From contig JBJEHU010000043.1 of assembly GCA_051876355.1 (NCBI GenBank), forward strand, positions 1 to 32,104: a stretch of 32,104 nucleotides of DNA, given 5' to 3'. The position numbers were made by a program, and so were the translations under genes. Under the pieces are notes generated by a model, which did not search any database, was not told where the DNA came from, and saw nothing but the letters and a program-made list of their open reading frames with translations. Source of the stretch: Olsenella_L sp051876355. Its GTDB lineage: Bacteria > Actinomycetota > Coriobacteriia > Coriobacteriales > Atopobiaceae. Shown here one piece after another: positions 8,148 to 16,081 of the stretch. Position 1 is the stretch's first letter, and the number at the start of each line of letters is the position of its first letter.

Positions 8148-8188
8148 ATCGATACAAGAAGAGAGACCCCGGTTCCCCAGGGTCTCTC
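8148..8188 (-). terminator. Terminator of the alpha operon, after rplQ
   Basis: The perfect 9-bp stem GAGAGACCC/GGGTCTCTC (8161-8169 with 8180-8188) has a 10-nt loop. It is followed on the transcript by the U-rich run UUCUUGU. It begins 24 nt after the rplQ stop codon. Confidence 0.8.
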
Positions 8189-8212
8189 CCAGAAAGCTCA
8201 TTTAAGCAGATG

Positions 8213-8698
8213 CTACTCTGCAAGGGTCTCCTCGGCGGCAGCCTCAGCGGGTGCCTCCTCGGCCTCTGCCGGCTTCTCGGCCTCGGCAGCTGCGACCGGC
8301 TTGACGGTGTCTGCCTTCTTGGCCTTCGGCTGGACCGGCTCGGTGACAAGCTCGATGATGACGATCTCGGCGTTGTCGCCCTTGCGGCGGCCAAGCTTCA
8401 TGATGCGGGTGTAGCCGCCGTTGCGGCCGTCCCACATGCCCTGTGCGGCCTTCTCGAAGACCTCGCGGACGAGCTCCTTGTCGCCGAGCTTCGCGATTGC
8501 GAGACGGCGGGAGTGCAGATCGCCCTTCTTGGCCCAGGTGATCACACGGTCAACGTCCGTGCGGATGGCCTTGGCACGCGGCTGCGTGGTCTTGATGCGG
8601 TCATTGGCAAGCAGAGCGCTGGTGAGGCTCTTCTTCATGGCCTTGGTGTGGCTCGCATCAGTTCCGAGCTTCATGCCATGCTTCTTGTTGTGTCTCAT
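8213..8698 (-). CDS. rplQ: 50S ribosomal protein bL17
   Basis: Encodes 161 residues. The N-terminus MRHNKKHGMKLGTDASHTKA and the core SLTSALLANDRIKTT are diagnostic for bL17, which binds 23S rRNA near the exit tunnel side of the large subunit. Residues up to about 118 cover the usual family length. The rest, about 40 residues, is an Ala/Glu-rich acidic tail (AEAEKPAEAEEAPAEAAAEE) after a short Lys-rich linker, a form of extension also found in other actinobacteria. It is the last gene of the alpha operon, 33 nt after rpoA. Confidence 0.97.
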   Translation of the reverse strand: MRHNKKHGMKLGTDASHTKAMKKSLTSALLANDRIKTTQPRAKAIRTDVDRVITWAKKGDLHSRRLAIAKLGDKELVREVFEKAAQGMWDGRNGGYTRIMKLGRRKGDNAEIVIIELVTEPVQPKAKKADTVKPVAAAEAEKPAEAEEAPAEAAAEETLAE

Positions 8699-8731
8699 GG
8701 TCTTATTGCTCCTATTGAAAACGCGGCGTCT

Positions 8732-9673
8732 TTAAGGCTTGAGTCCGAGCCCCATGGACTCGAGCTTGTCCTTGACTTCCTCGATGGACTTGACGCCGAA
8801 GTTGCGGATGTTCAGAAGATCGTTCTCGGAGAACTCGACGAGCTGGCGGACCGAGTGGATGCCAGCGCGCTTCAGGCAATTGTAGGAACGGACGGAGAGG
8901 TCCATGTCCTCAATCTTCTTGTCGAGCTCCGTATTGTCGTCTTCAGTGTTGACTGCGAAGATGGAGGCGTCCTCCTGCGGCTCTGCCTCCTCAGCCAGAC
9001 CCATGAAGGCGCTCATGTGCTGGTTGATGATGTTCGCAGCCTCGACGACAGCATCGCGCGGCGTGACGGAGCCATCGGTCTCAACCTCGAGGATGAGACG
9101 GTCATAGTCCGTACGCTGGCCGACACGGCACGGCTCGACGACCTTGGCACAGCGGCGCACAGGCGAGTAGAGCGAGTCGACATGGATGATTCCGATAGGA
9201 TCGTCGTCACGCTCGTTGTCCTCGCCAGAGACATAGCCGCGGCCGCACCCGATGCGCATCTGCATGGTGAGGTGTGCACCCTCGCCGAGCGTGCAGATGA
9301 CATGGTCGGGATTGACGAGCTCGAACTCGGCGGGGACCTTGAAGTCGCCGCCCGTGACGGTCATGGGGCCGTCGACGGAGATGGTTGCCGTGCCCTTGTC
9401 GCCCGTGCCCATGGAGCGGAACACAAGGCCCTTCACATTCAGAACGATATCGGTGACGTCCTCATAGACGCCCTCGACAGTCGTGAACTCGTGCTGCACC
9501 CCATCGATCTGGATGGCCTCGACGGCTGCGCCCTCGAGGGAGGAAAGCAGCACGCGGCGCAGGGAGTTGCCGAGCGTATCGCCGTAGCCACGCTCGAGCG
9601 GCTCGGCAGTCACGCGTGCGACCCTGTCGTTGACCTCTTCTACCGACACATTCGGCCGGATGAATTCGGACAT
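8732..9673 (-). CDS. rpoA: DNA-directed RNA polymerase subunit alpha
   Basis: Encodes 313 residues. The N-terminal domain, which dimerises and nucleates core assembly, includes the segment YGDTLGNSLRRVLLSSLEGA. An acidic linker leads to the C-terminal DNA-binding domain at about residues 255-313. That domain keeps the UP-element contact positions equivalent to E. coli R265 and N268 (LSVRSYNCLK), and K298, S299 and E302 (GVKSIEE). I chose the ATG at 9673, giving MSEFIRP, because GGAGG sits 5 nt upstream; the upstream non-ATG start at 9685 would lie on that ribosome site. The gene lies between rpsD and rplQ. The C-terminal domain closely resembles a segment at the end of RpoC in this window. 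Confidence 0.98.
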   Translation of the reverse strand: MSEFIRPNVSVEEVNDRVARVTAEPLERGYGDTLGNSLRRVLLSSLEGAAVEAIQIDGVQHEFTTVEGVYEDVTDIVLNVKGLVFRSMGTGDKGTATISVDGPMTVTGGDFKVPAEFELVNPDHVICTLGEGAHLTMQMRIGCGRGYVSGEDNERDDDPIGIIHVDSLYSPVRRCAKVVEPCRVGQRTDYDRLILEVETDGSVTPRDAVVEAANIINQHMSAFMGLAEEAEPQEDASIFAVNTEDDNTELDKKIEDMDLSVRSYNCLKRAGIHSVRQLVEFSENDLLNIRNFGVKSIEEVKDKLESMGLGLKP

Positions 9674-9694
9674 GTAAACCTCCAACCGTTCCTG

Positions 9695-10288
9695 TTACTT
9701 GGAGTAGAGCTCGACGATCAGCTGTGCGTCGATGTCAAGATCGATCTGATCGCGCGTCGGGAGCTGGAGCACGGTGCCCTGAAGCTTCTCGATGTCGACC
9801 TCAAGCCAGGAGGGAACGGCCATGTGCTCGGAGGAGATGAGAGCCTCCTTGATCGGGAGGAGCTCCTTTGCCTTCGGAGCGACGGCGACGACGTCGCCGG
9901 CCTTGACACGGTAGGAAGGAATGTCGACACGCTTGCCGTTCACGGTGATGTGGCCGTGACGGACGGTCTGACGGGCCTCCTTGCGCGTACGGGCGAAGCC
10001 GAGACGGAACACGACGTTGTCGAGGCGGGTCTCGAGCAGGATCATCAGGTTGTCGCCTGTGACGCCCTCGAGCTTCAGTGCCTTGTCATAGTATCCACGG
10101 AACTGCTTCTCGAGCACGCCGTAGATGAACTTGGCCTTCTGCTTCTCGCGAAGCTGCTGGCCGTACTCGGATTCCTGACGGCGGCGCTGCTTCGGCTGAC
10201 GATTCGACTTCTTGTTGATGCCCATCACAGCGGGCTCGATGCCGAGCTGGCGGCATCTCTTAAGGACAGGGGTCCTATCAACTGCCAT
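9695..10288 (-). CDS. rpsD: 30S ribosomal protein uS4
   Basis: Encodes 197 residues. uS4 is a primary 16S rRNA binder that starts 5' domain assembly. The S4 RNA-binding domain is clear at ETRLDNVVFRLGFARTRKEA and the following VRHGHITVNGKRVDIPSY. Only one Cys (C12) remains in the N-terminal region where zinc-binding versions have four, so this is the zinc-independent form. S4 is the alpha-operon autoregulator in E. coli; no such site was identified here. It lies 21 nt upstream of rpoA. Confidence 0.97.
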   Translation of the reverse strand: MAVDRTPVLKRCRQLGIEPAVMGINKKSNRQPKQRRRQESEYGQQLREKQKAKFIYGVLEKQFRGYYDKALKLEGVTGDNLMILLETRLDNVVFRLGFARTRKEARQTVRHGHITVNGKRVDIPSYRVKAGDVVAVAPKAKELLPIKEALISSEHMAVPSWLEVDIEKLQGTVLQLPTRDQIDLDIDAQLIVELYSK

Positions 10289-10303
10289 AGCTACTGTCCT
10301 TCC

Positions 10304-10705
10304 TTAGTTGCGACGACGCTTGCGCGGACGGCAACCGTTGTGCGCAATGGGGGTCTTGTCCTGAATGCCCGAAACCTCGAGGCCTGCAGCCTGGAGGGAG
10401 CGGATGGCCGTCTCGCGGCCAGAGCCGGGGCCCTTCACGAAGACGGTCACCTTGTGCAGACCGTGCTCCATGGCGGCCTTCGCTGCAGTCTCGGCAGCGA
10501 TCTGGGCAGCAAACGGGGTGGACTTGCGGGAGCCCTTGAAGCCCACCGTGCCACCGGACTGCCAGGAAATCACGTTGCCCTGGGAGTCGGAGATGGAGAC
10601 GATGGTGTTGTTGAAGGTGCTCTTGATGTGGGCCTGGCCCACGGAAATGTTCTTGCGCTCAGAGCGCTTGACGCGGACGTTGCGCACGTTCTTCTTCTGC
10701 GGCAT
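10304..10705 (-). CDS. rpsK: 30S ribosomal protein uS11
   Basis: Encodes 133 residues. Diagnostic segments are GQAHIKSTFNNTIVSISD, GTVGFKGSRKSTPFAAQ and the C-terminal HNGCRPRKRRRN. uS11 sits on the 30S platform close to the mRNA exit channel and the 16S 3' end. The gene follows rpsM by 10 nt and precedes rpsD by 15 nt, the usual alpha-operon order. Confidence 0.98.
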   Translation of the reverse strand: MPQKKNVRNVRVKRSERKNISVGQAHIKSTFNNTIVSISDSQGNVISWQSGGTVGFKGSRKSTPFAAQIAAETAAKAAMEHGLHKVTVFVKGPGSGRETAIRSLQAAGLEVSGIQDKTPIAHNGCRPRKRRRN

Positions 10706-10715
10706 GTCTTACTCC

Positions 10716-11087
10716 CTAGGCCCTCTTCTTGCCACCGATTTGACGACGCGGACCCTTGCGGGTACGTGCGTTCGTGTGGGTACGCTGTCCATGAACAGGG
10801 AGACCCTTGCGGTGACGGAGGCCACGGTAGCAGCCAATCTCCATCAGACGGGCGATGTTCTGCCTGCGCTCACGACGCAGGTCACCCTCGACCGTGTAGT
10901 TTGCATCGATATAGTCGCGGATCTTGGAGACCTCTTCTTCGGTGAGGTCGCGGACACGCGTGCTGGGGTCAATGCCGACCTCAGCGCAGATCTTGGTAGC
11001 GGACGTACGGCCAATGCCATAAAGATAGGTAAGTCCGATCTCGACGCGCTTCTCGCGCGGGAGGTCTACACCGTTAATACGGGCCAA
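10716..11087 (-). CDS. rpsM: 30S ribosomal protein uS13, TTG start
   Basis: Encodes 123 residues: ARINGVDLPREKRVEIGLTY at the start and the basic tail THTNARTRKGPRR. uS13 lies in the 30S head and contacts the large subunit and the P-site tRNA. The first codon is TTG at 11087, preceded by AGGAG at a 7-nt spacing. No ATG gives the conserved N-terminus. This is one of three TTG-initiated core translation genes in the window. Confidence 0.95.
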   Translation of the reverse strand: MARINGVDLPREKRVEIGLTYLYGIGRTSATKICAEVGIDPSTRVRDLTEEEVSKIRDYIDANYTVEGDLRRERRQNIARLMEIGCYRGLRHRKGLPVHGQRTHTNARTRKGPRRQIGGKKRA

Positions 11088-11102
11088 CTTGGTGCTCCTC
11101 TC

Positions 11103-11216
11103 TTAGCCCTGGCGCTGCTTGTGGCGCGGGTTCTCGCAGATAACGTAAACCTTGCCATGGCGACGGATGATCTTGCACTTGTCGCACATCTTCTTGACCG
11201 AAGGACGTACCTTCAT
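11103..11216 (-). CDS. rpmJ: 50S ribosomal protein bL36
   Basis: Encodes only 37 residues: MKVRPSVKKMCDKCKIIRRH, then GKVYVICENPRHKQRQG. The CxxC...C...H zinc-binding set is complete (Cys11, Cys14, Cys27, His32), so this is the zinc-containing form. The ATG at 11216 has AAAGGA 6 nt upstream. It lies between infA and rpsM, as in most Gram-positive genomes. Confidence 0.97.
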   Translation of the reverse strand: MKVRPSVKKMCDKCKIIRRHGKVYVICENPRHKQRQG

Positions 11217-11246
11217 TGCAATTCCTTTCGGTTGTTTTCCTACTAT

Positions 11247-11275
11247 GTAATCGCCCAGCCGCAGGCGTGAATTAC
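11247..11275 (-). promoter_or_regulatory. Intercistronic hairpin between infA and rpmJ
   Basis: GTAAT-CGCC pairs with GGCG-ATTAC, with a 3-nt bulge and an 8-nt loop. The structure starts right after the infA stop codon and ends before the rpmJ ribosome site. There is no U-tract, so it probably shapes mRNA stability or translation rather than ending transcription. Confidence 0.35.
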
Positions 11276-11494
11276 TTACTTGTAGCGATAGGTGATCCTG
11301 CCACGTGTGAGATCGTACGGCGAAATCTCGACAACGACCTTGTCGCCAGGAAGGATGCGGATGTAGTTCATCCTGATCTTTCCGGAAATGGTGCACAGGA
11401 TGTTCTTGCCATTTTCCAGCTCTACGTTGAACATGGCATTCGGGAGCGGCTCGATGACCTTGCCCTCGAGCTCGATTGCATCTTGCTTACTCAA
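11276..11494 (-). CDS. infA: Translation initiation factor IF-1, TTG start
   Basis: Encodes 72 residues, exactly the usual length of IF-1, if translation starts at the TTG at 11494 (MSKQDAIELEGKVIEPLPNA when read as Met). GAGAAGG lies 8 nt upstream. An in-frame GTG at 11527 would add 11 residues not expected in this family. IF-1 is an S1/OB-fold protein that binds the 30S A site during initiation; hallmarks include GKIRMNYIRILPGDKV and the C-terminal RGRITYRYK. It opens the alpha operon after a terminator. Confidence 0.95.
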   Translation of the reverse strand: MSKQDAIELEGKVIEPLPNAMFNVELENGKNILCTISGKIRMNYIRILPGDKVVVEISPYDLTRGRITYRYK

Positions 11495-11541
11495 CCTGTC
11501 TACCTTCTCCTCGCACGATGTTTCCACAGTGACAGCGGCAT

Positions 11542-11547
11542 ATTATC
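11542..11547 (-). promoter_or_regulatory. -10-like element upstream of infA
   Basis: The minus strand carries TATGATAATAT, containing GATAAT (5 of 6 consensus bases), about 48 nt before the infA start and downstream of the map terminator. No good -35 box lies 16-18 nt upstream. The position fits an alpha-operon promoter; the sequence evidence alone is weak. Confidence 0.35.
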
Positions 11548-11610
11548 ATAGCAAAAATATCTGCTCGGTACATAGCACAATGCAATGTCCACAAGCGGGA
11601 CAAATATTCG

Positions 11611-11642
11611 CGATAAAAGCCCGGGCGCAGATACGCTCGGGC
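11611..11642 (-). terminator. Terminator of the rplE-map unit
   Basis: A 9-bp stem with one G-U pair (11619-11627 with 11634-11642) has a 6-nt loop and is followed on the transcript by UUUUAU. It starts 25 nt after the map stop codon and separates the spc and alpha operons. Confidence 0.75.
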
Positions 11643-11667
11643 TTCGTTTGACGCTATGCCCCAGACA

Positions 11668-12537
11668 CTACTTCTCGGCGTCTTCCTTCTTCTCCTCTTC
11701 GGAAGCTTCATCGGAAGCGGCGACCTCATCGACCTTGAGCTCGACGTAGTCGGCACCGCCGAACATCGCGCACCAGGGACCGACCTCGTCCTCGGAGAGG
11801 ATGACAGGTCCATCCTCCGTGATTGCGACGACGTTCTCGTAGTGGGCTGCCGGCTTGCCATCACGGGTGACGACCGTCCAGCCGTTATTGAGCGTCTTCA
11901 CGCGCGGAGAGCCCAGCGTGATCATCGGCTCGATTGCGATGAACATGCCTGGCTGAAGCTTGACGCCGCGACCCGGCTTGCCAAAGTTTGGCACGTTCGG
12001 ATCTTCGTGCATGTCGTGGCCGATGCCGTGTCCCACATAGTCGCGGACGACGCCGTAGCCATTGGACTCGGCGAGCGTCTGCACGGCATGTCCTAGGTCG
12101 CCGAGGTGATTGCCAGGGACGGCTTCCTTGATGGCGGCCTTCAGGCAGTCGCGCGTGCACTCGCAGAGGCCGCGGACCTCGTCGGAGACCTCGCCGACAT
12201 AGAACGTCCAGGCATTGTCCCCTGCCCAGCCGTCCACGTTCGCGCCGGTATCGATGGAGATGATGTCGCCTTCACGCAGCTGCGTCGTCGGCGACGGAAT
12301 GCCATGCACGACCTGCTCGTTCACGGACGTGCAGAGCGTCGCGGGGAATCCGCCATAGCCCTTGAAGCCAGGCGTTCCGCCATGGGCGCGGATAAAGGAC
12401 TCGGCAGCGCGGTCAAGCTCGAGCGTCGTGACACCCGGCTTCACCATGAGCCCGACATGGCGCAGGACCTCCTTCGAGAGCTTTCCTGCTCCTGCCTTGT
12501 AGGCTGCTATATCTTCTGCCGTCTTGATCTTCAGCAT
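11668..12537 (-). CDS. map: Type I methionine aminopeptidase
   Basis: Encodes 289 residues. The enzyme removes the initiator methionine from nascent proteins. All five metal ligands are present: Asp96 (ISIDTGA), Asp107 (AGDNAW), His170 (GHGIG), Glu203 (AIEPM) and Glu234 (HYENVV). His177, the usual catalytic His, is also there. The last 25 or so residues form an acidic tail (DEASEEEKKEDAEK) not needed for the fold. The ATG at 12537 overlaps the adk stop by 7 nt, indicating coupled translation; a longer open frame reading back into adk is spurious. The adk-map pair downstream of secY is classic. Confidence 0.97.
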   Translation of the reverse strand: MLKIKTAEDIAAYKAGAGKLSKEVLRHVGLMVKPGVTTLELDRAAESFIRAHGGTPGFKGYGGFPATLCTSVNEQVVHGIPSPTTQLREGDIISIDTGANVDGWAGDNAWTFYVGEVSDEVRGLCECTRDCLKAAIKEAVPGNHLGDLGHAVQTLAESNGYGVVRDYVGHGIGHDMHEDPNVPNFGKPGRGVKLQPGMFIAIEPMITLGSPRVKTLNNGWTVVTRDGKPAAHYENVVAITEDGPVILSEDEVGPWCAMFGGADYVELKVDEVAASDEASEEEKKEDAEK

Positions 12538-13160
12538 AGTCCGAGCTGTTCCTTCATATCCTTGTAGACATCGTCGACTGCCTGCTCGCCGTTCACGGTC
12601 TTGAGGATGCCGTGGCCCTTGTAGTACTCGATGAGCGGCGCGGTCTGCGTCTGGTAGACGTCGAGCCTGCGCTGGATCGTCTCGGGCTTGTCGTCGTCGC
12701 GCTGGTACATCTCGCCGCCGCAGCGCGGGCACACATCGACACCAGCAGGTGCCGTGTAGCCGCAGTTCCTGCAGGTGCGGCGCGAAGAGAGACGCTTGAC
12801 GATCACGTCGGGATCGACGTCCACGAGGACAGCGGCATCGAGCGCGATGCCCATATCCTTGAGCTCGGAATCGAGGACGACAGCCTGTGCCGTATTCCGT
12901 GGGAAGCCGTCGAGGATGAAGCCCTTCTGGGCATCATCGTCGGCCAGGCGTTCCTTCACAAGACTCACGACGAGCTCGTCGGGGACGAGCTGTCCCTTGT
13001 CCATGTAGGACTTGGCCTGGTGCCCCAGCTCCGTGCCATTCTTGATGGCAGCACGGAGCAGGTCGCCCGTAGAGATATGCGCGACGCCGTATTCAGCCAC
13101 GAGACGCTGGGCCTGCGTGCCCTTGCCGGCACCGGGACCACCGAGCAGAACGATCTTCAT
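12531..13160 (-). CDS. adk: Adenylate kinase
   Basis: Encodes 209 residues and interconverts ATP + AMP with 2 ADP. The P-loop GGPGAGKGT is at residues 7-15, the AMP-binding region STGDLLRAA follows, and GFPRN is at 85-89. The LID domain carries four Cys (CRNC at 130-133, CPRC at 144-147), so it is the zinc-stabilised Gram-positive type. The spacing between the two Cys pairs (10 residues) is shorter than the usual 16. It starts 33 nt after secY and overlaps map by 7 nt. Confidence 0.97.
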   Translation of the reverse strand: MKIVLLGGPGAGKGTQAQRLVAEYGVAHISTGDLLRAAIKNGTELGHQAKSYMDKGQLVPDELVVSLVKERLADDDAQKGFILDGFPRNTAQAVVLDSELKDMGIALDAAVLVDVDPDVIVKRLSSRRTCRNCGYTAPAGVDVCPRCGGEMYQRDDDKPETIQRRLDVYQTQTAPLIEYYKGHGILKTVNGEQAVDDVYKDMKEQLGLC

Positions 13161-13193
13161 GCGAACTCCCTTGCTCCGTACATTTGCACAGAC

Positions 13194-14480
13194 TTACTTG
13201 AAGAAGCCTTCATAGTTATGCATCTTGAGCTGGCTCTCCAGCGCAGAGATGGTATCCATTGCGACGCCGACCATGATGAGGATGGACGTGCCGCCGAATG
13301 CCTGGATGAGCGTATTGCTCGTGAAGGCAAAGATGATGGAAGGCACGACTGCGATGATTGCCATGAAGATGGCACCCGGCAGCGTGATGTGGTCGATCAC
13401 GTTCTTGATGTAGTCGGCCGTAGCCTGTCCCGGACGCACGCCCGGAATGAAGCCGCCCTGCTTGCGCAGCTGGTCTGCCGTCTCTTCAGGATTGAAGACC
13501 ATGGCCGTATAGAAGTACGCGAAGAACACGATGAGGACCACAGAGAGGATCCAGTTCAGCCAGCCCGAGGAAACCGCGTTCGCGAACACGTTCATCCAGT
13601 TGACCGTCGGGAAGAACACGGCGATCTGGGCCGGGAGATACAGGATTGCGGAAGCGAAGATGATAGGCACGACGCCTGCCGTATTCACCTTGATAGGCAG
13701 ATACGTGGACTGGCCGCCCATAACACGGCGACCGACGACGCGCTTGGCATACTGCACCGTGATGCGCCTCTGTCCGCGTTCGATGTACACGATGAACGGG
13801 ATGACAGCGAGAATCACGATGAGCGTGATGACCGTATTGAGGACGCCCGTCGTTGAGTTCTGCACGGAGCTGATGAGCGCCGAGGGGAACCCAGCCATGA
13901 TGTTGGCGAAGATGATGAGCGACATGCCGTTGCCGATGCCGCGCTGCGTGATGACTTCGCCGAGCCACATGATGATGAGGGCGCCTGCGACCATCGTGAA
14001 GACGACGATGACATTCATGAGCCACACCGGAGCGCCGGCGTTGGCGAACGTGATGCCATACAGGCTGGACTGGAACAGGAACAGATAGCCGATTGCGCTG
14101 ATGAGCGCGAGAACGACCGTGAGATAGCGCGTGTACTGCGTGATCCTACGCTGGCCTGCCTCGCCTTCCTTGGCCATCTCGCCGAGGGAGGGAACGACAG
14201 CCTGCATCATCTGCATGATGATCTGAGCAGTGATGTACGGCATGATGCCCAGGCTGAAGACGGAAACACGGGAAAGAGCACCGCCCGAGAAGAGGTTGAG
14301 GACTGCCAGCGCACCGGAGCCGGATGCCGCCGTTTGATAAGCGGAGAGCATCCCCTGGAAGGGGATGCCCGGTACGGGGATGTAGGCCCCGATGCGATAA
14401 AGCACGAGAATGCCAATCGTGATAAGGATCTTGTTACGCAGCTCCGCAACGCGGAACGCGTTCGCAATTCCCTTTAGCAC
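13194..14480 (-). CDS. secY: Preprotein translocase channel subunit SecY, GTG start
   Basis: Encodes 428 residues with about ten membrane helices. SecY forms the protein-conducting channel with SecE and SecG. Recognisable features are the N-terminal FRVAELRNKILITIGILVLY, GIMPYITAQIIMQ in helix 2, the cytoplasmic loop ERGQRRITVQYAKRV, and GVRPG before helix 9. The GTG at 14480 overlaps the rplO stop by 7 nt, which suggests translational coupling. Only a weak GAGG precedes it. Confidence 0.97.
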   Translation of the reverse strand: MLKGIANAFRVAELRNKILITIGILVLYRIGAYIPVPGIPFQGMLSAYQTAASGSGALAVLNLFSGGALSRVSVFSLGIMPYITAQIIMQMMQAVVPSLGEMAKEGEAGQRRITQYTRYLTVVLALISAIGYLFLFQSSLYGITFANAGAPVWLMNVIVVFTMVAGALIIMWLGEVITQRGIGNGMSLIIFANIMAGFPSALISSVQNSTTGVLNTVITLIVILAVIPFIVYIERGQRRITVQYAKRVVGRRVMGGQSTYLPIKVNTAGVVPIIFASAILYLPAQIAVFFPTVNWMNVFANAVSSGWLNWILSVVLIVFFAYFYTAMVFNPEETADQLRKQGGFIPGVRPGQATADYIKNVIDHITLPGAIFMAIIAVVPSIIFAFTSNTLIQAFGGTSILIMVGVAMDTISALESQLKMHNYEGFFK

Positions 14481-14923
14481 GCTGCCTCGACCTTTCCGCC
14501 AGCTGCCTCGATCTTGGCCTGTGCAGACTTGGAGACCTTGTCTACCTTGACGGTCAGCTTCTTCGTGAGCTCGCCGTCGCCCAGGACCTTGACAGGAATG
14601 TAGTTGCGCTTGATGACGCCCTTCTCGACGAGGGAGTCACCGTCGACGGTATCGCCGTCGTTGAACAGTGCATCGAGACGTGCAACGTTGACCGGTGCAT
14701 ACTCGACACGGTTGTGGTTGATGAAGCCGCCGAGCTTCGGGAGACGCATGGCGAGCGGCGTCTGGCCGCCCTCGAAGCCAGCGCCCTTGCCGCGGCCTGC
14801 GCGGGAGAGCTGGCCCTTGGTGCCGCGTCCCGCCGTCGTGCCGTGGCCGGAAGAATTGCCGCGGCCGATGCGCTTGCGAGACTTCTTGGAGCCCTCTGCG
14901 GGACGGAGATCGTGAAGCTGCAT
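14474..14923 (-). CDS. rplO: 50S ribosomal protein uL15
   Basis: Encodes 149 residues. The Gly-rich N-terminal extension KRIGRGNSSGHGTTAGRGTK that threads into 23S rRNA and the following GFEGGQTPLAMRLPKLGGF are diagnostic. uL15 is a late-assembly organiser of the large subunit. The gene lies 10 nt after rpmD and overlaps secY. Confidence 0.98.
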   Translation of the reverse strand: MQLHDLRPAEGSKKSRKRIGRGNSSGHGTTAGRGTKGQLSRAGRGKGAGFEGGQTPLAMRLPKLGGFINHNRVEYAPVNVARLDALFNDGDTVDGDSLVEKGVIKRNYIPVKVLGDGELTKKLTVKVDKVSKSAQAKIEAAGGKVEAAC

Positions 14924-14933
14924 GTGATGACTC

Positions 14934-15125
14934 CTAGTTCTCTTCTACCTCAACAAGGTGCTTGACCTTGAAGATCATTCCACGAACGCTCGGGTTGTCA
15001 GGCAGCACAGACGTATCGCCGATCTTGCGAAGGCCCATGGCATGGCATGTTGCCGTCATGTCCTTGCGCTTGGAGGCGTAGGAGCTGTGCACGAGCTTGA
15101 CGGTAAGAGTCTTCTCCTCTGCCAT
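14934..15125 (-). CDS. rpmD: 50S ribosomal protein uL30
   Basis: Encodes 63 residues. The pattern KLVHSSYASKRKDMTATCHA and GLRKIGDTSVLPDNPSVRGM is that of bacterial uL30. The gene sits only 2 nt after the rpsE stop codon and before rplO, the standard spc order. Confidence 0.96.
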   Translation of the reverse strand: MAEEKTLTVKLVHSSYASKRKDMTATCHAMGLRKIGDTSVLPDNPSVRGMIFKVKHLVEVEEN

Positions 15126-15127
15126 CG

Positions 15128-15649
15128 TTAGTTCTCCTTCCCGGCAAACATCTCGGCGACCGTGATACCACGGCGCTCTGCGGTGTCGGCAGGCATCTCG
15201 AGCTGCTTCAGGCCCTCGACAGCGGCCTTGACCATGTTCAGAGCGTTGGACGTGCCGAGAGACTTGGACAGCACGTTGGTAATGCCTGCAAGCTCGAAGA
15301 GCGGACGGACGGGGCCGCCGGCGATGACGCCAGTACCCTCGATAGCAGGCTTGATCAGGACATGGCCCGCGCCATAGTAGCCCTCGACGTCGTGAGGGAT
15401 CGTGCCCGCCTCAGTGACGGGGACGTGGAACATGTTCTTCTTGGCATCCACGACAGCCTTGGAGATGGCCTGCGGAACCTCGGCGGACTTGCCGATGCCG
15501 AGGCCGACATTGCCCTTGCCGTCGCCCACTGCTACGAGAGCGAGCAGGGACATGCGGCGGCCACCCTTGACGGTCTTGGACACGCGGTGAATAAAGATGA
15601 CGCGCTCCTGAAGATCGGATTCCTCCTGGCGCTTGCGATCACGTGGCAT
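15128..15649 (-). CDS. rpsE: 30S ribosomal protein uS5
   Basis: Encodes 173 residues. The double-stranded RNA-binding-like N-terminal domain contains VSKTVKGGRRMSLLALVAVG, the loop where spectinomycin-resistance changes occur; it looks ordinary here. It is followed by GDGKGNVGLGIGKS and the C-terminal GITNVLSKSLGTSNALN. uS5 acts in decoding accuracy and head movement. It starts 10 nt after rplR. Confidence 0.98.
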   Translation of the reverse strand: MPRDRKRQEESDLQERVIFIHRVSKTVKGGRRMSLLALVAVGDGKGNVGLGIGKSAEVPQAISKAVVDAKKNMFHVPVTEAGTIPHDVEGYYGAGHVLIKPAIEGTGVIAGGPVRPLFELAGITNVLSKSLGTSNALNMVKAAVEGLKQLEMPADTAERRGITVAEMFAGKEN

Positions 15650-15659
15650 CTGATTCCTC

Positions 15660-16028
15660 CTAGAACTTCAGTCCGGCGTTGCGGGCAGCATCGGCGAGAG
15701 CCTGGACGCGCCCATGATAGATACGGCCGCCGCGGTCGAACCTGACTGCGGTGACGCCCTTCTCGAGGGCGCGCTGGCCAATGAGGTTGCCCACGAACTC
15801 GGCAGCTTCCTTGTTGGAGCCGATCTTGCCGGTAGCGCGGAACTCAGGGCTCAGCGTAGATGCGCTGCAGATGGTCTTGCCGTCGACGTCGTCGATCACC
15901 TGTGCATAGATGTTTGCATTGGTGCGATGGACGGAGAGACGGGGACGGTCGGCGGTGCCAGTGATCTTGGAGCGGACACGACGTTCGCGGCGCTTGAGAC
16001 CAGCCTTCTTCTTCTGGAACTTGTTCAT
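15660..16028 (-). CDS. rplR: 50S ribosomal protein uL18
   Basis: Encodes 122 residues. Hallmarks are RRVRSKITGTADRPRLSVHR, the segment IYAQVIDD, and the C-terminal FDRGGRIYHGRVQALADAAR. uL18 binds 5S rRNA together with uL5 and helps dock it in the central protuberance. Confidence 0.98.
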   Translation of the reverse strand: MNKFQKKKAGLKRRERRVRSKITGTADRPRLSVHRTNANIYAQVIDDVDGKTICSASTLSPEFRATGKIGSNKEAAEFVGNLIGQRALEKGVTAVRFDRGGRIYHGRVQALADAARNAGLKF

Positions 16029-16046
16029 TGTTGCTCCTTAGTCGTG

Positions 16047-16068
16047 CCATTACCTGACGGGGTAATGG
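16047..16068 (-). promoter_or_regulatory. Intercistronic hairpin between rplF and rplR
   Basis: The perfect 8-bp stem CCATTACC/GGTAATGG has a 6-nt loop. It sits 13 nt after the rplF stop and just ahead of the rplR ribosome site. There is no U-tract, so a role in mRNA processing or in setting rplR translation is more likely than termination. Confidence 0.4.
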
Positions 16069-16081
16069 TCTTGTTAGCTCA

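Noticed and set aside
8732..8908. Possibility that the RpoC extension only looks like alpha-CTD because of general helix-hairpin-helix similarity
   Set aside because: Not fully rejected, but the ungapped alignment over the whole domain and retention of R265/N268/K298/E302 equivalents go beyond the generic GxG core. It is kept as an open alternative in the finding.
8084..10945. A 953-codon open frame on the plus strand opposite rplQ, rpoA, rpsD and rpsK
   Set aside because: It is antisense to highly conserved ribosomal genes, follows their codon phase, has no recognisable domain and arises from the scarcity of stop codons in GC-rich antisense frames.
12538..12732. Upstream extension of the map frame into adk
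   Set aside because: The extra residues are an out-of-phase reading of adk. The ATG at 12537 gives the standard MetAP start and a typical short overlap.
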